Shown in pieces: positions 51,426 to 61,163 of a stretch of 64,000 nt of DNA; the stretch's first letter is position 1; the number at the start of each line of letters is the position of its first letter. A model generated the notes under the pieces. That model worked only from the letters and a program-made list of their open reading frames with translations. It had not been told where the DNA came from and searched no databases. The position numbers and the translations under genes were made by a program. The DNA is from SIG455 sp045646385. Its GTDB lineage: Bacteria > Bacillota > Clostridia > UMGS1810. Location of the stretch: the NCBI GenBank assembly GCA_045646385.1, contig JAZRKQ010000007.1:56994-120993 (forward strand), written 5' to 3'.

Positions 51426-53090
51426 TTATACATCCATTATAATCGGTATAATCATCGGACTGCGTTTTGTTTCTTCAAACAGGCACTCCGATATTTTACT
51501 TTTAAGGTTATTTTTAATAGTTGCCCAGTCGTAGATTTTATTCTTTTTACATATCTCCATACAGTTTACAACAACCGAACGCAGATTATCCATTAAATCA
51601 GCCGACTCGCGCACATATACAAATCCTCTTGAGATTATCTCAGGCTGACCGACGAGCGAGTGTGTCTGTTGGGAAATAGAAACCACAACGATTATAACAC
51701 CGTCTTCCGAAAGGCGTTTTCTGTCGCGAAGAACAATGTTGCCTACATCGCCCACACCAAGACCGTCTACAAGCGTTATGCCCGATGGTACTGCACCGGA
51801 TATTCTTGCATTATCACGTGTGAGTTCGAGCACCTTTCCGTTTTCCATAATAAAAATATTCTTTTTGTCAATACCCATATATCTGGCGAGGTTTGCGTGC
51901 GTTTTTAAGAAACTGTACTCACCGTGAACGGGAATAAAGTATTTAGGTTTAGTAAGCGCCAGCATAATTTTGAGTTCTTCCTGACAAGCGTGCCCCGAAA
52001 CGTGCAGTTCGGCACTTCTGTCGTGAATAACGTCTGCACCTTTTTTCATAAGTTCGTTAACCACGTTGGCAACCAGTTTTTCGTTACCGGGTATGGGGTT
52101 AGCCGAAATTATAACCAAATCGCCCGACGCAATCTCTACCTTTTTATGGTCGGAGTATGCCATGCGATAGAGCGCGCTCATAGTCTCGCCCTGACTGCCC
52201 GTTGTGATAATAACTATCTGGCCAGGTCTGTATTTTTTAACATCATCAATATCAATTAAGATATTATCGGGGATTGACATATACCCCAAATTAATAGCCG
52301 TTTCAAGTACGTTTACCATACTCCTGCCCGAAAGTGCTACCTTACGGTTTGTTTTATGCGCCGCTGTGATAATCTGCTGCACCCTATGTATGTTGGATGC
52401 AAATGTTGCCACGATTATGCGCTGTTTGGTGGATTTGAAAACGTCGTCAAGTTTTATACCTACCGAACGCTCCGACATTGTAAAGCCCGGACGCTCTGCA
52501 TTTGTAGAGTCGCTCATAAGTGCCAGTACGCCCTTTTTGCCCAGTTGGCCAAGACGTGTTAAGTCTATCATCTCGCCCGCTATGGGGGTGGAGTCTATTT
52601 TAAAGTCGCCCGTATGCACTATAGTTCCCACCGGAGTTGTGATTGCAACTGCCACCGCATCTGCAATAGAGTGGTTTGAACGGATAAACTCAACCGTAAA
52701 TCCGCCTACTTTAAAAGTATCTCCCGGTATTTTGCGGATAAGTTCCGTAGTTGAGAGCAAGCCGTGCTCCTTTAATTTATTCTGTACCAGTCCGAGCGTA
52801 AGGTTTGTGCCGTAGATGGGCACGTTAATCATTTTTAAAAAGAACGGTATAGCGCCTATGTGGTCCTCATGACCGTGTGTAAGCACTATGCCCTTTACCT
52901 TGTGATGGTTCTTCATCAGATATGTGAAGTCGGGAATTACAAGGTCTATTCCCAGCATCTCCTCATCAGGGAAAGCCATTCCGCAGTCAATAAGCAATAT
53001 TTCGTTACCGTACTCTATAACAGTAAGATTTTTGCCAACCTCGTTTAAGCCGCCCAGAGGAATTATTTTTAGTTTTGATGTTTTTGCCAC
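51426..53090 (-). CDS. Ribonuclease J
   Basis: A 554-residue metallo-beta-lactamase/beta-CASP nuclease with 5'-3' exo- and endonuclease activity, central to Firmicute mRNA decay and rRNA maturation. It opens KIIPLGGLNEVGKN and carries the zinc motif LTHGHEDHIGA, HTGDFKID, the SDSTNAERPG block and the VHGEYSFLKTH region. The start is GTG at 53090, 7 bases after AAGGAGG, giving the normal length; the longer frame adds unconserved sequence. Whether it is J1 or J2 cannot be told. Confidence 0.95.
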   Translation of the reverse strand: MAKTSKLKIIPLGGLNEVGKNLTVIEYGNEILLIDCGMAFPDEEMLGIDLVIPDFTYLMKNHHKVKGIVLTHGHEDHIGAIPFFLKMINVPIYGTNLTLGLVQNKLKEHGLLSTTELIRKIPGDTFKVGGFTVEFIRSNHSIADAVAVAITTPVGTIVHTGDFKIDSTPIAGEMIDLTRLGQLGKKGVLALMSDSTNAERPGFTMSERSVGIKLDDVFKSTKQRIIVATFASNIHRVQQIITAAHKTNRKVALSGRSMVNVLETAINLGYMSIPDNILIDIDDVKKYRPGQIVIITTGSQGETMSALYRMAYSDHKKVEIASGDLVIISANPIPGNEKLVANVVNELMKKGADVIHDRSAELHVSGHACQEELKIMLALTKPKYFIPVHGEYSFLKTHANLARYMGIDKKNIFIMENGKVLELTRDNARISGAVPSGITLVDGLGVGDVGNIVLRDRKRLSEDGVIIVVVSISQQTHSLVGQPEIISRGFVYVRESADLMDNLRSVVVNCMEICKKNKIYDWATIKNNLKSKISECLFEETKRSPMIIPIIMDV

Positions 53091-53218
53091 AATAATCCTC
53101 CTTGTAGTTAATTTAGTTACTTTAATTATTTCCAAAAATATGTAATCAAATACATATAAAAGAGTCATTATTTATAAATGGGCATAAAAACCCCTTGGTT
53201 TCGTGTAAAAATTATTTT

Positions 53219-54097
53219 TTAGTTGTTTTCGCGCGAGTAATAGAAGAGATACTGCTGGGCAATACCGCTGTTTATGCCAAACTTTTCTTTGGCAAACGCG
53301 CTTATCTGCTTTAAAGACGCACCCTCGCCAAGATAGAGTTCGCGCACAATCCTCTGCACCCATACGTCCACGGGGAAGGCATCTCCCTTTTGCAGAGAAA
53401 AAAGCATTGTACAGTCTGCCACCTTTGGCCCTACGCCTTTTATTTTCATAAGTTCAGCCTTTGCCGCATCTGTAGGCAAAGCGCTGATTTTTTTCAAATC
53501 AATCTCGCCTGAAGCAACTTTTTTTGCAGCGTCTATTATATACGATGCGCGGTATCCTGCGTTAATCGGCGCAAGGTCGTCTTCTGCAAGATTCGCTAAA
53601 GTTTCGCAATCGGGAAACGTGTAATAATCCTTGCCCCTATACGAAATCTTTTTACCAAAAAGTTCGCACATCTTCTTAATTATTTTTTTAATCCTCGGTA
53701 TCTGGTTTTGTGTGGATATCACAAAAGATATCAGGCACTCAAACGGTTCCTGATTCAAAAGCCTTATCCCCCAGCCGAAATCCATTGCGCATTTTAGGTG
53801 CTCGTCACCCGACAGAGCGCCCTTAATATTGCCATAGTCTGTGTTCAGGTCAAGATACCTGCACCAGAAATTTAAAAAATCGTCTTCGTTGCAGTTTGAA
53901 AGACATAATGAGCCTTCCTCTGCCTTGATATTTATAACTTTCCCCTGTGCAATGCCTGTAAAACTGCCGTCCTCCTCCTGTTCCCAACGGAAGCACTGAC
54001 CGCACAGAAACGTGTGCACGGGATTAAAATGTTCAAGATTGTTAATAGTAATGGTGGCTGCGGTGCTGTCGTATTGATAACTGTATCCGTAACCCAT
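53219..54097 (-). CDS. 8-oxoguanine DNA glycosylase (OGG1-type)
   Basis: A 292-residue HhH-GPD base-excision glycosylase/AP lyase. The N-terminal OGG domain has LCGQCFRWEQEEDGSFTG. FECLISFVISTQNQI matches helix B of the HhH fold. The hairpin IKGVGPKVADCTMLFSL carries the catalytic lysine, and FPVDVWVQR the catalytic aspartate. This bacterial OGG1 lineage is common in Clostridia. ATG at 54097 follows GGTGAT; an upstream in-frame start is poorly placed. It lies 53 bases after the SpoVB-like gene on the same strand. Confidence 0.9.
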   Translation of the reverse strand: MGYGYSYQYDSTAATITINNLEHFNPVHTFLCGQCFRWEQEEDGSFTGIAQGKVINIKAEEGSLCLSNCNEDDFLNFWCRYLDLNTDYGNIKGALSGDEHLKCAMDFGWGIRLLNQEPFECLISFVISTQNQIPRIKKIIKKMCELFGKKISYRGKDYYTFPDCETLANLAEDDLAPINAGYRASYIIDAAKKVASGEIDLKKISALPTDAAKAELMKIKGVGPKVADCTMLFSLQKGDAFPVDVWVQRIVRELYLGEGASLKQISAFAKEKFGINSGIAQQYLFYYSRENN

Positions 54098-54149
54098 AAA
54101 AATCACCAATATATAGTATAGCATATATTTTTTGTCCAGACAAGTATTT

Positions 54150-55427
54150 TCATAAAATTTTCTTCAGCCGTTTAAAAGAGAGTGTAAGGTTTAAAATTTC
54201 GCTGGCATATAAAACCGCTATATATCCGTAAATGCCTGTATGGGGAAGCAGCATATATATTACGGGAACGCGCAGAGCAGAGTCGATAATATTTATTTTA
54301 AGCGAATACACCTGCTGATTAAGACCTTTTAAAATCCCGTCTGTAACGGAGTCTATATACATTGGTATTGTAAGAAGTGCGAGGGCAGTTATGTAGTTGC
54401 CCGCCTGAGTGTCGTTGTAGAGAGCAAGAGCAAGTTTTCTGCCGAATATTATAAGAATTACCGCTATAACCGTTGCAAACACAAATGTATATTTAAGCGA
54501 AGTGACTGCCGCACGCCGTACGCTGTTTTTATTTTGTTTTGCCTTGCGTGAGGATATTTCGGGTACAAGCAATGATGTAAAAGATTGCAGAAACACGTAC
54601 GGGAAAGTTATAACGGGCATTGCCATAGCCTTTACTGTTCCGTAACGCGCAAGTGCGTTTGATGTTCCCGATTTTGTAAGGGCAGACGGAATAAGCAGAT
54701 TTTCCGCAGCAACAAGACCTGAACGCAGATACGAGCCTGCCGCTACGGGCATCGCTATGGAAAGCACAGACCGAAATCCGCTTTTGCTTTGTATGTATGA
54801 GTTGCGTCTTCTCAATGCAAGTGCATACATACAGAAATCGCACATACACGCTATAACGGCTGACGATGCAAGTGCCACAGCAGATATAAAAACACCCGTA
54901 TGTTGTGTGCCGAGCATTTTCATAAGCATAACCATTATAAACATATACGAAAACTCTTCTGCCATACGGCTTACGGTTATGCACGAAACTTTTTGAATAC
55001 CCGTAAAGTATCCCCTTAAAACGCCCGATACCGATATAAACGGCAACGCAACAGAAAGTATTTTAAGCGGCAGTTCTGTGCGTTGATCGCTTAGCATATG
55101 CGCAGATATTTTTCCTGAAAAAGCAAATACGGATATAAATGACACAAAACCGAAAGCAAGACTTATACACATACACTTTTTAACTATTTTGTCCGATGCA
55201 CTTCGGCTTGATGATTCCGACACCAGTCGTGTTGCCGCAAGCGGTACGCCCGACATTGCCACAGTAAGTGCAAATGAGTAGACAGACATAACCAGATGAA
55301 AAAGCCCCATCTGTGCCGCGCCGAATCTGCCCGATACGTAAACAGAAAACCCCATTGACATGGATTGTATAACAAGCATGGATAATGTAAGCGACATTAC
55401 ACCCGTCACGAATTCTTTTTTCTTCAT
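54150..55427 (-). CDS. SpoVB-like MOP-superfamily flippase
   Basis: A 425-residue polytopic protein with about 12 membrane helices and the MurJ/SpoVB-type start MKKKEFVTGVMSLT, then MSGVPLAATRLVSE. Members flip lipid-linked cell-wall or polysaccharide precursors; SpoVB is needed for spore cortex in Bacillus. The exact substrate is uncertain and other polysaccharide exporters are close relatives. The start is ATG at 55427 after AAGGA; an in-frame TTG lies one codon before. It is divergent from rsmD. Confidence 0.82.
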   Translation of the reverse strand: MKKKEFVTGVMSLTLSMLVIQSMSMGFSVYVSGRFGAAQMGLFHLVMSVYSFALTVAMSGVPLAATRLVSESSSRSASDKIVKKCMCISLAFGFVSFISVFAFSGKISAHMLSDQRTELPLKILSVALPFISVSGVLRGYFTGIQKVSCITVSRMAEEFSYMFIMVMLMKMLGTQHTGVFISAVALASSAVIACMCDFCMYALALRRRNSYIQSKSGFRSVLSIAMPVAAGSYLRSGLVAAENLLIPSALTKSGTSNALARYGTVKAMAMPVITFPYVFLQSFTSLLVPEISSRKAKQNKNSVRRAAVTSLKYTFVFATVIAVILIIFGRKLALALYNDTQAGNYITALALLTIPMYIDSVTDGILKGLNQQVYSLKINIIDSALRVPVIYMLLPHTGIYGYIAVLYASEILNLTLSFKRLKKIL

Positions 55428-55519
55428 CAAAAACCGTCCTTTTTAAATATCTATGACGATTTGGCGAAGAATATAATACATGAATTATGTTACAATATGC
55501 CGAAGAAGATAATTTTCGC

Positions 55520-55548
55520 TTGACAAAACGCACATATAACTATATAAT
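55520..55548 (+). promoter_or_regulatory. Promoter of rsmD-coaD operon
   Basis: TTGACA (55520-55525), 17 bases, TATAAT (55543-55548), 34 bases before the rsmD start. Confidence 0.88.
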
Positions 55549-55582
55549 AAAAACATAATTATCATAGGAGTGGTATGGTTAA

Positions 55583-56125
55583 TTGAGAATTATATCAGGC
55601 AGAGCAAGAGGAACAAATCTTTTCGCTCCTGAGGGGCTTGACACCCGACCTACGCTCGACAGAGTGCGTGAGGCTATTTTCAGTATGATATTTACCCGAA
55701 CAGACGGTGCGCGTGTGCTTGACCTTTTTGCCGGAAGCGGTGCTATGGGGCTTGAGGCTCTCAGCCGGGGCGCTGTTGCTGCAGATTTTGTAGACATCTC
55801 GCCAAAAGCGTGTGATTGTGTTCGCAAAAATCTTGAGAAGACGCGTCTTGAAGGGGCTAAGGTTTTAAATTCTGATTTTAAAACTTTTCTTAATACCTGT
55901 ACTGGGTGTTACGACATCATATTTTTAGACCCACCCTATGAGGCAGGATATTACAGCACTGCGTTGGATATTATAAAAGAACGCTCATTGTTAAGTGACG
56001 ACGGAATCATTGTTCTGGAATGTTCCGTGCCCGACGGATTTGACTGCCGTGGGTTTGAGGTTTACCGCCAGCGCAAGTATGGAAAAGCATCTGTGTATAT
56101 TTTGCAAAAGGAGAACTCTCTATGA
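55583..56125 (+). CDS. rsmD: 16S rRNA (guanine(966)-N2)-methyltransferase
   Basis: A 180-residue SAM-dependent methyltransferase. It has MRIISGRARGTNL at the start, LDTRPTLDRVREAIFSM, the SAM loop VLDLFAGSGAMGLEALSRG (quoted by key part DLFAGSGAMGLEA) and the catalytic LDPPYEAG (NPPY-like). The start is TTG at 55583 after GGAGTGG. It overlaps coaD by 4 bases, the usual rsmD-coaD pair. Confidence 0.95.
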   Translation: MRIISGRARGTNLFAPEGLDTRPTLDRVREAIFSMIFTRTDGARVLDLFAGSGAMGLEALSRGAVAADFVDISPKACDCVRKNLEKTRLEGAKVLNSDFKTFLNTCTGCYDIIFLDPPYEAGYYSTALDIIKERSLLSDDGIIVLECSVPDGFDCRGFEVYRQRKYGKASVYILQKENSL

Positions 56126-56616
56126 AAAACATCGCTGTGTACCCCGGTTCGTTTGACCCTGTAACAAACGGACATCTTGATATTATTAAAAGAGCAAGCA
56201 GAGTTTTTGAAAAAGTTTACGTTGCAATACTTGTAAACAGCGCAAAATCGCCTATGTTCACAGAAGAGGAACGTGCCGATATGATAAGGCGTTCCGTTGC
56301 TTCAATGGGCCTTAAAAATGTAGAAGTTCACATCTTCAGCGGACTTTTGGTGGATTTTATATCACAAAAAGGCGCCAATGTTATTGTTAAAGGTTTGCGC
56401 GCTGTGTCGGACTTTGAATATGAGTTCCAGATGGCGCTTATGAACCACAAGTTGCTGCGTGAGGTTGAAACCATGTTTATGATGACCAGCAACAAGTATT
56501 CATATCTCAGTTCCAGTATTGTTAAAGAGGTTGCCAAATACGGCGGAAACTTAAATGGTCTGGTGCCTGACGATTTGATAGACGAAATTACTAATCGAGC
56601 GATGCAGAAAAATTAA
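56122..56616 (+). CDS. coaD: Phosphopantetheine adenylyltransferase
   Basis: The penultimate CoA biosynthesis enzyme, making dephospho-CoA from 4'-phosphopantetheine and ATP. The 164-residue protein has the nucleotidyltransferase motif PGSFDPVTNGHLDII, VKGLRAVSDFEYEFQMA and YSYLSSSIVKEVA. All are complete and the length is typical. ATG overlaps the rsmD stop and follows AAAAGGAGA. Confidence 0.97.
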   Translation: MKNIAVYPGSFDPVTNGHLDIIKRASRVFEKVYVAILVNSAKSPMFTEEERADMIRRSVASMGLKNVEVHIFSGLLVDFISQKGANVIVKGLRAVSDFEYEFQMALMNHKLLREVETMFMMTSNKYSYLSSSIVKEVAKYGGNLNGLVPDDLIDEITNRAMQKN

Positions 56617-56647
56617 ATATACCATTTTTGAAAGGATTGGTGAACAA

Positions 56648-57142
56648 ATGGAAAGAGGTACTGATATAATCGAATTATTGAGCGAACTGGAGGACATTAT
56701 AGACAGCGGCTTTGAATTCCCCATTATTCACAAAACATTTGTCAACAAGGAAGAAATAATGGAGATTATCAGAGATATAAGTTTACATATTCCCGAAGAG
56801 GTTCGTGTAGCAAAAACCGTTGCTGAGGACAGACAGAGAATTTTAAGCGACGCTCAGCAGAAAGCAGACCTTATCATCAAAGGCGCAGAGGAGAAAATTG
56901 TTTCCTTAATCGACGAGCACGAAATTACAAAACGTGCCAATGCTAAAGCAAACGAGATTATTGCCGCTGCTCAGGCTAACAGCCGTGAGATAAGACTCGG
57001 CACATTGCAGTTTGCAGATGATGTGCTTAAAAAAGCAGAACTCGGTCTGCGTGATGTAAATGCACAGTCAAGCGCAAGCCTTACAAAACTTACCGACACA
57101 CTTCGCAACAGCAGAGCAGAACTTCAAAATGGAAAACGCTAA
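56648..57142 (+). CDS. Coiled-coil protein resembling V-type ATPase subunit H / F0 subunit B
   Basis: A 164-residue protein. Residues 1-50 form a helical head with IIELLSELEDIIDSGFEFP. A long Ala/Glu/Lys-rich coiled coil (about 60-150) follows. Similar proteins, annotated only as ATPase-like, follow coaD in many Clostridia, where a division-site or cell-envelope scaffold role has been guessed. There is no nucleotide-binding motif. ATG follows AAAGGATTGG. Its end overlaps proB by 14 bases. Confidence 0.72.
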   Translation: MERGTDIIELLSELEDIIDSGFEFPIIHKTFVNKEEIMEIIRDISLHIPEEVRVAKTVAEDRQRILSDAQQKADLIIKGAEEKIVSLIDEHEITKRANAKANEIIAAAQANSREIRLGTLQFADDVLKKAELGLRDVNAQSSASLTKLTDTLRNSRAELQNGKR

Positions 57143-57917
57143 TAAAGTTAAAAGAGCCGTTATAAAAGTAGGTACGTCTACCCTCACTTACGAGGGTGGC
57201 CGCCTTAATATACGCAGAATTGAAAAACTGGTTAAAACCATTGCCGATATCCGCAACAGCGGTATAGAGGTGGTGCTGGTGTCATCAGGCGCTATAGGTG
57301 TAGGTATGGGCAAAGCAGGAATTTCTAAACGTCCCGACTGCACCAGAGAAAAACAGGCGCTTGCGGCAATCGGTCAGTGTGAACTGATGAATTTTTACAG
57401 TACAATTTTTGAAAATTACTCGCACACTGTTGCGCAGATACTCCTTACACGTGACGTTACGGATAAAGAGCAGATGCGCACCAATGCCAAAAACACGTTT
57501 GAGATGCTCTTTTCTTTAAACGCTATTCCGATTGTAAACGAAAACGACACTATCTCAACCGAGCAGATTGAGTTTGGCGATAACGACACACTCTCTGCCA
57601 TAGTTGCAGAACTTGTGGGTGCTGATTTGCTTGTACTGCTCTCTGATATAGACGGTCTGTACGACAAAGACCCGCACAAATTTTCCGATGCACGTATAAT
57701 TGACGAGGTTGCAGAGATTACCGATGATATCCGCGCCCTTGCAGGCGGAACGGGAACATCACGCGGTACGGGTGGTATGGTAACTAAAATTGCCGCTGCC
57801 GAAACCGCTACAAGTGCAGGTGTTGATATGATTATCACCAACGGCGCAGACCCCGATGTTCTTTACGATATATTCGACGGCAAAAAAGTAGGAACTTTAT
57901 TCAGGAAAAAGATATGA
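57129..57917 (+). CDS. proB: Glutamate 5-kinase without PUA domain
   Basis: The first step of proline synthesis, phosphorylating glutamate. The 262-residue protein is only the amino acid kinase domain. It has VIKVGTSTLTYEGG, VVLVSSGAIGVGMG, NENDTIS and the GTGTSRGTGGMVTKI block with the catalytic lysine. The roughly 100-residue C-terminal PUA domain of many ProB proteins is absent and the stop overlaps the next gene, so this is not a recent truncation. proA is not nearby. ATG at 57129 lies within the preceding gene with a weak ribosome-binding site. Confidence 0.92.
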   Translation: MENANKVKRAVIKVGTSTLTYEGGRLNIRRIEKLVKTIADIRNSGIEVVLVSSGAIGVGMGKAGISKRPDCTREKQALAAIGQCELMNFYSTIFENYSHTVAQILLTRDVTDKEQMRTNAKNTFEMLFSLNAIPIVNENDTISTEQIEFGDNDTLSAIVAELVGADLLVLLSDIDGLYDKDPHKFSDARIIDEVAEITDDIRALAGGTGTSRGTGGMVTKIAAAETATSAGVDMIITNGADPDVLYDIFDGKKVGTLFRKKI

Positions 57918-58504
57918 TTGAAAAACTTTTAACATCAATGCGCGGTTATGCGCACGAAAATTATGTACCCATAGTCCGCCCCGAAACGGAGCGGATTTTG
58001 TGTTCAATAATAGAAAAAATCAAACCCAAACGTATGCTCGAACTCGGTGCGGCGATTGGGTATTCTGCTATATCGTTCAGCCGATATATTGCCGATGACG
58101 GCATTATCATAACAGTTGAGCGTGACGAACAGCGTGCTGCTATGGCAAGGCGCAATATTGCCCTAGCAGGACTTACGGGCAAAATCCGCCTTATAGAAGA
58201 CGATGCTCTTACACTTTTGCGTTCAATGGACAATAAAGTGGATATAATATTTTTAGATGCCGATAAGTCGCACTATATAGAATATTACGAAGACTGCCTG
58301 CGTCTGCTCTCCGACGATGGCGTTATAATTGCAGATAACGTGCTTTTTGCAGGGCTCGTCGAAAAAGAGGGCGAAGTAGAGCATAAACACAGAACTATTG
58401 TTACTAATCTGCGCCTTTTTATTAAAACCGTTCAGGAAGATACCAGAGTAACAAGCGAACTTTTAAAAACAGAAGATGGGATTATGATTATAAGGAAGAT
58501 ATGA
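57914..58504 (+). CDS. trmR: tRNA 5-hydroxyuridine methyltransferase (TrmR-type O-methyltransferase)
   Basis: A 196-residue SAM-dependent enzyme of the COMT-like family. The SAM motif is MLELGAAIGYSAISF, followed by TVERDEQRAAMARRN and the metal-binding IIFLDADKSHY and IADNVLF. Bacillus TrmR methylates ho5U34 to mo5U34. The TrhP-like protein that would make ho5U is encoded at 61164, supporting this assignment. Other small-molecule O-methyltransferases look similar. ATG overlaps the proB stop. Confidence 0.82.
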   Translation: MIEKLLTSMRGYAHENYVPIVRPETERILCSIIEKIKPKRMLELGAAIGYSAISFSRYIADDGIIITVERDEQRAAMARRNIALAGLTGKIRLIEDDALTLLRSMDNKVDIIFLDADKSHYIEYYEDCLRLLSDDGVIIADNVLFAGLVEKEGEVEHKHRTIVTNLRLFIKTVQEDTRVTSELLKTEDGIMIIRKI

Positions 58505-58569
58505 GAGAAAATTAGGGACTGGATCTGCATTAAAATATTGCTTTTTGCAGAAATAAAGGAGAAATTAAG

Positions 58570-61104
58570 ATGAACAACAGAAACTTATTAACCGGCATTG
58601 TAATCTTTATCGGTATACTTGTTTTTGGTATGTTTTATGTGTCAGCAGAAACAGGTACTTATGGAGATTTAACTTACGAAATATCAGGTGGAGAGGTTAC
58701 CATAACTGATTGCAAAGAATCTGCAATAATGGTAGAAATACCAAGTGAGATTGGTGACTATCCTGTAACGTGTATAGGTGATAGTGCGTTTTATGAATGC
58801 ACCAGTTTGATAAGTATAACGATACCTAAAAGTATTACGTATATTGGAAATAATGCATTTTATGATTGTATAAGATTACAAAGTGTGTATATAAACGATA
58901 TTGCTGCATGGTGCAATATAGATTTTATTATGGGACGTTCTCGTTCTGCAAACCCATTATATTACGCTGAAAATCTATATGTAAACAATGAATATGTAAC
59001 AGAATTAGTTATTCCGGATGGTGTATCTGAAATTAAAGGCGCTACATTTTATAATTATGTAGGCTTAACAAGCGTAACAATCCCCGATAGTGTAACGAGT
59101 ATAGGTGGAAATGCATTTTATGGTTGCGCAGGCTTAACAAATATATCCATCCCCGATAGTGTGACGAGTATAGGGGGAGGCGCATTTTATAATTGTACCG
59201 GCTTAACAAATATATCCATCCCTGACAGTGTAACAACAATAGGAGGAGGTGCGTTTGATGGCACAGGATATTATAATAATCCTTCAAATTGGGAAAACGA
59301 TGCTTTGTATATAGGAAAACATCTTATTGAGGTGAAGAGTACAGTTGCCGGTAATTACAATATAAAAAACGGAACACAAACAATTGGCGATAATGCATTT
59401 TCCAATTGCACAGACTTAACGAATATATCTATCCCTGATAGCATGACAAGTATAGGGGGAAGTGCATTTGCTTATTGTGCCAGATTAACGAATATATCAA
59501 TTCCTGATAGCGTGACAACCATAGGGGAATATGCATTTGCTTTTTGCGAAGGTTTAACGAGTATAACAATCCCCGATAGTGTAACAACCATTGGCGCTTA
59601 TGCATTTCAGTTTTGCGACAACTTGAAGGGTGTATATATAACTGATATTTCCGCATGGTGCAATATAATGTTTTCCACCGGATATAGCAATCCTCTATGT
59701 TATGCAAAAAAACTTTATGTGAACAATAATCTCTTTACGGCGTTGGTAGTGCCCAATGGTACAACAGAAATTAAAAGTTATGTGTTTTATAATTGTGCTG
59801 CTTTGACCAGTATTGATATCCCTGACAGTGTAACAAGCATAGGGGACGCTGCATTTTCCGGTTGTGCCGGATTAACGAATATATTCATCCCTGATAGTGT
59901 AACAACAATAGGAGGAGGTGCATTTGCTGGCACAGGATATTATAATAATCCTTCAAATTGGGAAAATGATGTTTTGTATATAGGAAATCATCTTATTAAA
60001 GTGAATACCACAAAAAATGGTGAATGTTATATCAAAAACGGAATAAGAACAGTTGCCAAAGAAGCATTTTATGAGTGCGATAATATTGTAACCGTAGTAA
60101 TTCCGGATAGCATAACAAATATTGGGGAATATGCCTTTGACGGTTGTTCAAAACTTGAAACAGTTTTATATGAAGGCAGCGAATCTCAATGGCTAAATGT
60201 GACCAAATTTTTTGAAAACGATGATCTTAATAATGTAGAATTTATTTATAATGCAACAAAAAAGACCTATAAATTTGAAACTAATTGCGATGAGTCTTTG
60301 ATGGATGTTACAGATTATGCAATTTTTACTATGCCAACTGTAGAAAATGGCGGAGCAACTTTAACTGGGTGGTATGACAATGAGGCTTTAAGTGGCGCAC
60401 CTGTTACATTTCCTTATTATGGAGATGCAACAACACTTTATGCTTCTTGGACAGACAGAACAGGAACAAACTTTGAAGATGCATTCATTGCAAAGGCAAA
60501 TCAAGAATATACAGTAACCACTTCAGGTCAATTTGTGTACTTTGAATTTGTTCCAAATCATTCAAAAAAATATGTTTTCTATTCTAAAGGTGGTTTAGAT
60601 ACATGTGGTCGCTTATATGATGACAACCAATTCCAATTAGCATATAATGATGACGACGGAGAAGGGAATAATTTTTATATTTCATACGAACTATCAGCAG
60701 GAGATACTTATTATATTGCTGTTCAATGTTATGGGGGAACAGGAACATTCTCTTTGGTTACAGAAGAAGCGGCTGATTATAAAATTAATTCTATAACAAT
60801 TAATGATATGTCAGGAAATGAATTATCAACAATTCCGATGGAAACATTTCTTGCGACGATTTCATTTACCAATGTCGGTTCAAGTACAGGCACCGTAATT
60901 GTGCTTGCTAAATATACGGATGATGGAGCATTTAAAGGATTGATGTATATACAAGCAGAGGATGTGCCAACAGGTTCAACAATAAATCTTTCTATCCCTG
61001 TGGATAATACAAATGGTGATGTTTCAAAATTAAAAGCATTTTGCTGGGCTTCGTTTAGTTCATTGACACCTATAGGAAATTCAGCAGCCTTTCCAAACGA
61101 TTAA
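58570..61104 (+). CDS. BspA-type leucine-rich-repeat surface protein
   Basis: An 844-residue secreted protein. The signal peptide or anchor is about residues 1-26. BspA/LRR_5 repeats span about 40-545, with units like SIPDSVTSIGGGAF. A block with AAWCNI at about 112-117 recurs near 361-366, and TGYYNNPSNWEND at 232 recurs at 454, showing a duplication of several repeats. A Flg_new/InlB-B-type domain (about 565-627), a PPC-like beta domain (about 634-730) and a C-terminal beta domain follow. It lacks SLH, LPXTG and dockerin anchors. The gene is visibly more AT-rich than its neighbours and interrupts a tRNA-modification pair. ATG follows AAAGGAGA. Confidence 0.87.
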   Translation: MNNRNLLTGIVIFIGILVFGMFYVSAETGTYGDLTYEISGGEVTITDCKESAIMVEIPSEIGDYPVTCIGDSAFYECTSLISITIPKSITYIGNNAFYDCIRLQSVYINDIAAWCNIDFIMGRSRSANPLYYAENLYVNNEYVTELVIPDGVSEIKGATFYNYVGLTSVTIPDSVTSIGGNAFYGCAGLTNISIPDSVTSIGGGAFYNCTGLTNISIPDSVTTIGGGAFDGTGYYNNPSNWENDALYIGKHLIEVKSTVAGNYNIKNGTQTIGDNAFSNCTDLTNISIPDSMTSIGGSAFAYCARLTNISIPDSVTTIGEYAFAFCEGLTSITIPDSVTTIGAYAFQFCDNLKGVYITDISAWCNIMFSTGYSNPLCYAKKLYVNNNLFTALVVPNGTTEIKSYVFYNCAALTSIDIPDSVTSIGDAAFSGCAGLTNIFIPDSVTTIGGGAFAGTGYYNNPSNWENDVLYIGNHLIKVNTTKNGECYIKNGIRTVAKEAFYECDNIVTVVIPDSITNIGEYAFDGCSKLETVLYEGSESQWLNVTKFFENDDLNNVEFIYNATKKTYKFETNCDESLMDVTDYAIFTMPTVENGGATLTGWYDNEALSGAPVTFPYYGDATTLYASWTDRTGTNFEDAFIAKANQEYTVTTSGQFVYFEFVPNHSKKYVFYSKGGLDTCGRLYDDNQFQLAYNDDDGEGNNFYISYELSAGDTYYIAVQCYGGTGTFSLVTEEAADYKINSITINDMSGNELSTIPMETFLATISFTNVGSSTGTVIVLAKYTDDGAFKGLMYIQAEDVPTGSTINLSIPVDNTNGDVSKLKAFCWASFSSLTPIGNSAAFPND

Positions 61105-61163
61105 TTTTTTATCTTCCACTTTACACTTGCCTTAGATAGAATATATTAAAAAAGGTGATATAT

